DNA of 64,000 nt from Psychrobacter arenosus (GTDB taxonomy: Bacteria; Pseudomonadota; Gammaproteobacteria; Pseudomonadales; Moraxellaceae). The DNA lies in NCBI RefSeq assembly GCF_904848165.1, contig NZ_LR884459.1, positions 310,001-374,000 of the forward strand, read 5' to 3'. This document shows, piece after piece, positions 62,428 to 64,000 of the stretch (the stretch's first letter is position 1; each line of letters opens with the position of its first letter). The translations under genes were made by a program, and so were the position numbers. The notes under the pieces are model-generated. The model was given only the letters and a program-made list of their open reading frames with translations, was not told the origin of the DNA and searched no databases.

Positions 62428-63447
62428 TTAGTCACAATTTACATTAGTGCCTTCTTTATTAATGCAAATCTTGATGCCATTTTTCAAGCTGCCCACCCAA
62501 GCTTTATTATTTTTAAACACAAAGGGCTTAACCCCTTGATAGCGAGCGCCTTTATCAACGCCTGCGTCATCAAAACGGAATGGGATGACCAGCTCACCGC
62601 CTAGATTTACAAAGCCCCAATTATTAGCAATACGCACGCCTGCCATCCCTTCTGCGAAAGGCATAACCTCATCGAAGGAATAAGTGATCATCGTCACATC
62701 GTGGTCATCGACAAACCCCCAACGGCCATCTTGTTGATGCGGATATAACGTCGTAAAGCTGTTACGAGGTGGCGCAGCGTTGCTAGCACCGCTATTGTTA
62801 GCAGGACGGTTAGTATTATTAGCATTAGTATTGTTATTGGCGGATTGCGATGCTGGGGCAGATTTAATGATATTGCCTTTTTTATCCAGAGCCTGACCAC
62901 CTTGCCCAGCTCTAGTCACTTGGACTCTACCACTGCGATAATCGCCCATAGAGGTAATATCCTTAGAAAAAGAGACAACAACTTTATTGCTGGTATTAAT
63001 GACACCATAACTGCCATTTTTTTTGACGACAATCAGACCATCAGCGACCGGACGGGCCCACCCATTTACCCCATCTGTTAAAATATCGTAGACAGCAGGT
63101 ACGACTTCCAAGCCTTTTAAATTGACATAACCGACTTGATTGCTTCTTTTTACGGGAATTAGCCCACCGCTGATTTTATCCGCAGCCACTTCTTGATAGC
63201 GAGAGAGATCCACGACGCCTTTACCATTTTTATCAATTAAAGCTACGGGAGCTCCTGAGTCCTTTACCGCTAAAAAGTAGCGTGAATCTGCTGTACATGA
63301 GACGTGTTTGTAATAGCTCTTAGGAATCTTACAGCTCGCCGCATTTGCCGGCATGCTGATACTACTGGCCGCTAAAATTAGGGCGGTCGTCAGTAGGTAG
63401 ACTCGGCTAGGTTGGTAACGAGTGACAGGTCGAAACATCGTGGCCAT
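62428..63447 (-). CDS. Secreted WG-repeat protein, 339 aa
   Basis: A signal peptide (LLTTALILAASSISMPANAA) precedes an exported protein built of WG-type repeats: VALIDKNGKGVVDLSRYQEV, QVGYVNLKGLEVVPAVYDIL, GSYGVINTSNKVVVSFSKDI, GRWGFVDDHDVTMITYSFDE and NWGFVNLGGELVIPFRFDD. The Asn/Ala-rich linker in the middle is low complexity. Cys pairs near the ends may form disulfides. WG-repeat proteins have few known functions; a surface or periplasmic binding role is possible. The 344-base region upstream (63448-63791) shows no gene and is shared with the divergent EamA gene. Confidence 0.8.
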   Translation of the reverse strand: MATMFRPVTRYQPSRVYLLTTALILAASSISMPANAASCKIPKSYYKHVSCTADSRYFLAVKDSGAPVALIDKNGKGVVDLSRYQEVAADKISGGLIPVKRSNQVGYVNLKGLEVVPAVYDILTDGVNGWARPVADGLIVVKKNGSYGVINTSNKVVVSFSKDITSMGDYRSGRVQVTRAGQGGQALDKKGNIIKSAPASQSANNNTNANNTNRPANNSGASNAAPPRNSFTTLYPHQQDGRWGFVDDHDVTMITYSFDEVMPFAEGMAGVRIANNWGFVNLGGELVIPFRFDDAGVDKGARYQGVKPFVFKNNKAWVGSLKNGIKICINKEGTNVNCD

Positions 63448-63791
63448 TATAAATATCTCTCTGATGGGTAGGACGGGTTTTGCTATAAATCTTTAGCGCA
63501 GCTTAGCTCGGCTAATCTAACAAATTTTTTGTGACTCACCAAGATAGCTTCTGTAAGGGTGCATTGGACTGGTTTGCTAGCCGCCATTACCTTAGCACTA
63601 GCTGGATAGCAAAGTACATGACGCTTATACGGGTTAATACACCGTTTACCCCATTTTTACATATAAGCTTATCCTTAAATGCGGTGTACTTACGCAGACA
63701 CCCCTATTTCAGCTTAAAGCCAAACTCAAAAACCCCGAACTTTTAAATCAATCAAATACGTGCAGTAGTCTGCATAATACAAGGAGGTCAG

Positions 63792-64000
63792 ATGGCGGAC
63801 GTACAGCCACAGCATACCAGTTCACAATCAGCCTCATTAGGGCTTATCATTGGCTGTATTATTTTTGGTCTTGGCAGCCTGATCGTGGCCCATGTGGAGG
63901 TCGGCGGTTATGCAATGGCCTTTTGGCGTTTGGCTATTTCTGGGGTGGTGTTTACCTTACTGGCACGTTGGAAATCGCAACCGACCCCAGCCTCCCGTAA
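63792..64000 (+). CDS. EamA-family (drug/metabolite) permease, N-terminal part; runs off the right edge
   Basis: The frame opens at ATG 63792 directly after a near-perfect ribosome-binding site (AAGGAGGT). After about 15 polar residues comes the first helix LGLIIGCIIFGLGSLIVAHV and then EVGGYAMAFWRLAISGVVFT, the usual first-repeat pattern of EamA transporters with the F-W-R-L motif. Only 69 codons are visible, so the substrate class cannot be judged. Confidence 0.8.
   Translation, partial: MADVQPQHTSSQSASLGLIIGCIIFGLGSLIVAHVEVGGYAMAFWRLAISGVVFTLLARWKSQPTPASR

Noticed and set aside
63531..63746. A 71-codon ORF upstream of the EamA gene
   Set aside because: It lacks a ribosome-binding site and protein-like composition, and overlaps the likely promoter region of the divergent genes.

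Overview
The window looks like a chromosomal segment of a Moraxellaceae gammaproteobacterium, most likely Psychrobacter or a close relative. The grounds are moderate-GC DNA, a TyrA-AroA fusion downstream of pheA and hisC, a fused PcaD-PcaC protein in a protocatechuate cluster, and RecC and DnaE of gammaproteobacterial type. The genus is inferred; no database search was possible. There are no rRNA genes, CRISPR arrays, IS elements or prophage genes. One tRNA gene, tRNA-Arg(CCU), was found.

Layout. 1-3.6 kb: the N-terminal part of recC and two poorly known genes. 3.8-6.5 kb: tRNA-Arg followed by a small accessory patch with a 60-codon orphan gene fragment, a secreted unknown protein, an alpha/beta hydrolase and the 3' remnant of a siderophore-interacting protein gene. 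6.5-9.9 kb: a probable metal (copper or iron) cluster: a PepSY membrane protein split by a one-base frameshift, a SafE-type membrane protein with a Met/His-rich tail, and a DUF2946-like protein. 10.2-13.8 kb: a secreted penicillin G acylase homologue and a secreted metallo-beta-lactamase-fold hydrolase.

13.9-29.3 kb is a protocatechuate / 4-hydroxybenzoate (beta-ketoadipate) region. Operon B runs pcaF, pcaDC, pcaH, pcaG, pobA, pcaI, pcaJ, dctQ, dctM. Operon A runs dctP, dctP, a TauD-like dioxygenase and a class II aldolase. pcaB is divergent from an IclR-type (PcaU/PcaR-like) regulator. Operons A and B start with nearly identical promoter/operator modules: two GTTC-N7-GAAT boxes at the same distance from a TTGACA -35 element. 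This implies that one regulator controls catabolism and a TRAP transporter together, with TRAP proteins standing in for the usual PcaK permease.

29.4-43.6 kb is mixed: malic enzyme, an unusual acidic low-complexity protein with a duplicated 16-residue YQWA module, diaminopimelate dehydrogenase, GST, an ExoX-like exonuclease, a secreted M20 amidohydrolase, a truncated DUF1810 gene, MtfA, an AidB-type acyl-CoA dehydrogenase divergent from a PaaX-like regulator, a WYL regulator and a PP2C phosphatase with a frameshifted 3' end. 44-64 kb is mostly housekeeping: dnaE, an Hpt protein, trmJ, cysE, folK, folB, rarD, tyrA-aroA, hisC, pheA, transaldolase (with a perfect FNR-type box upstream), apt, rubredoxin, an alpha/beta hydrolase, a WG-repeat protein and the start of an EamA permease.

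The strongest candidates for something undescribed are the acidic YQWA-repeat protein, the twin operator modules with TRAP genes built into the pca regulon, the penicillin-acylase/MBL secreted pair, and the duplicated 50-bp hairpin element. Several genes are damaged (SIP remnant, split PepSY, truncated DUF1810, frameshifted PP2C). These could be real decay or, for the two single-base cases, sequencing errors.
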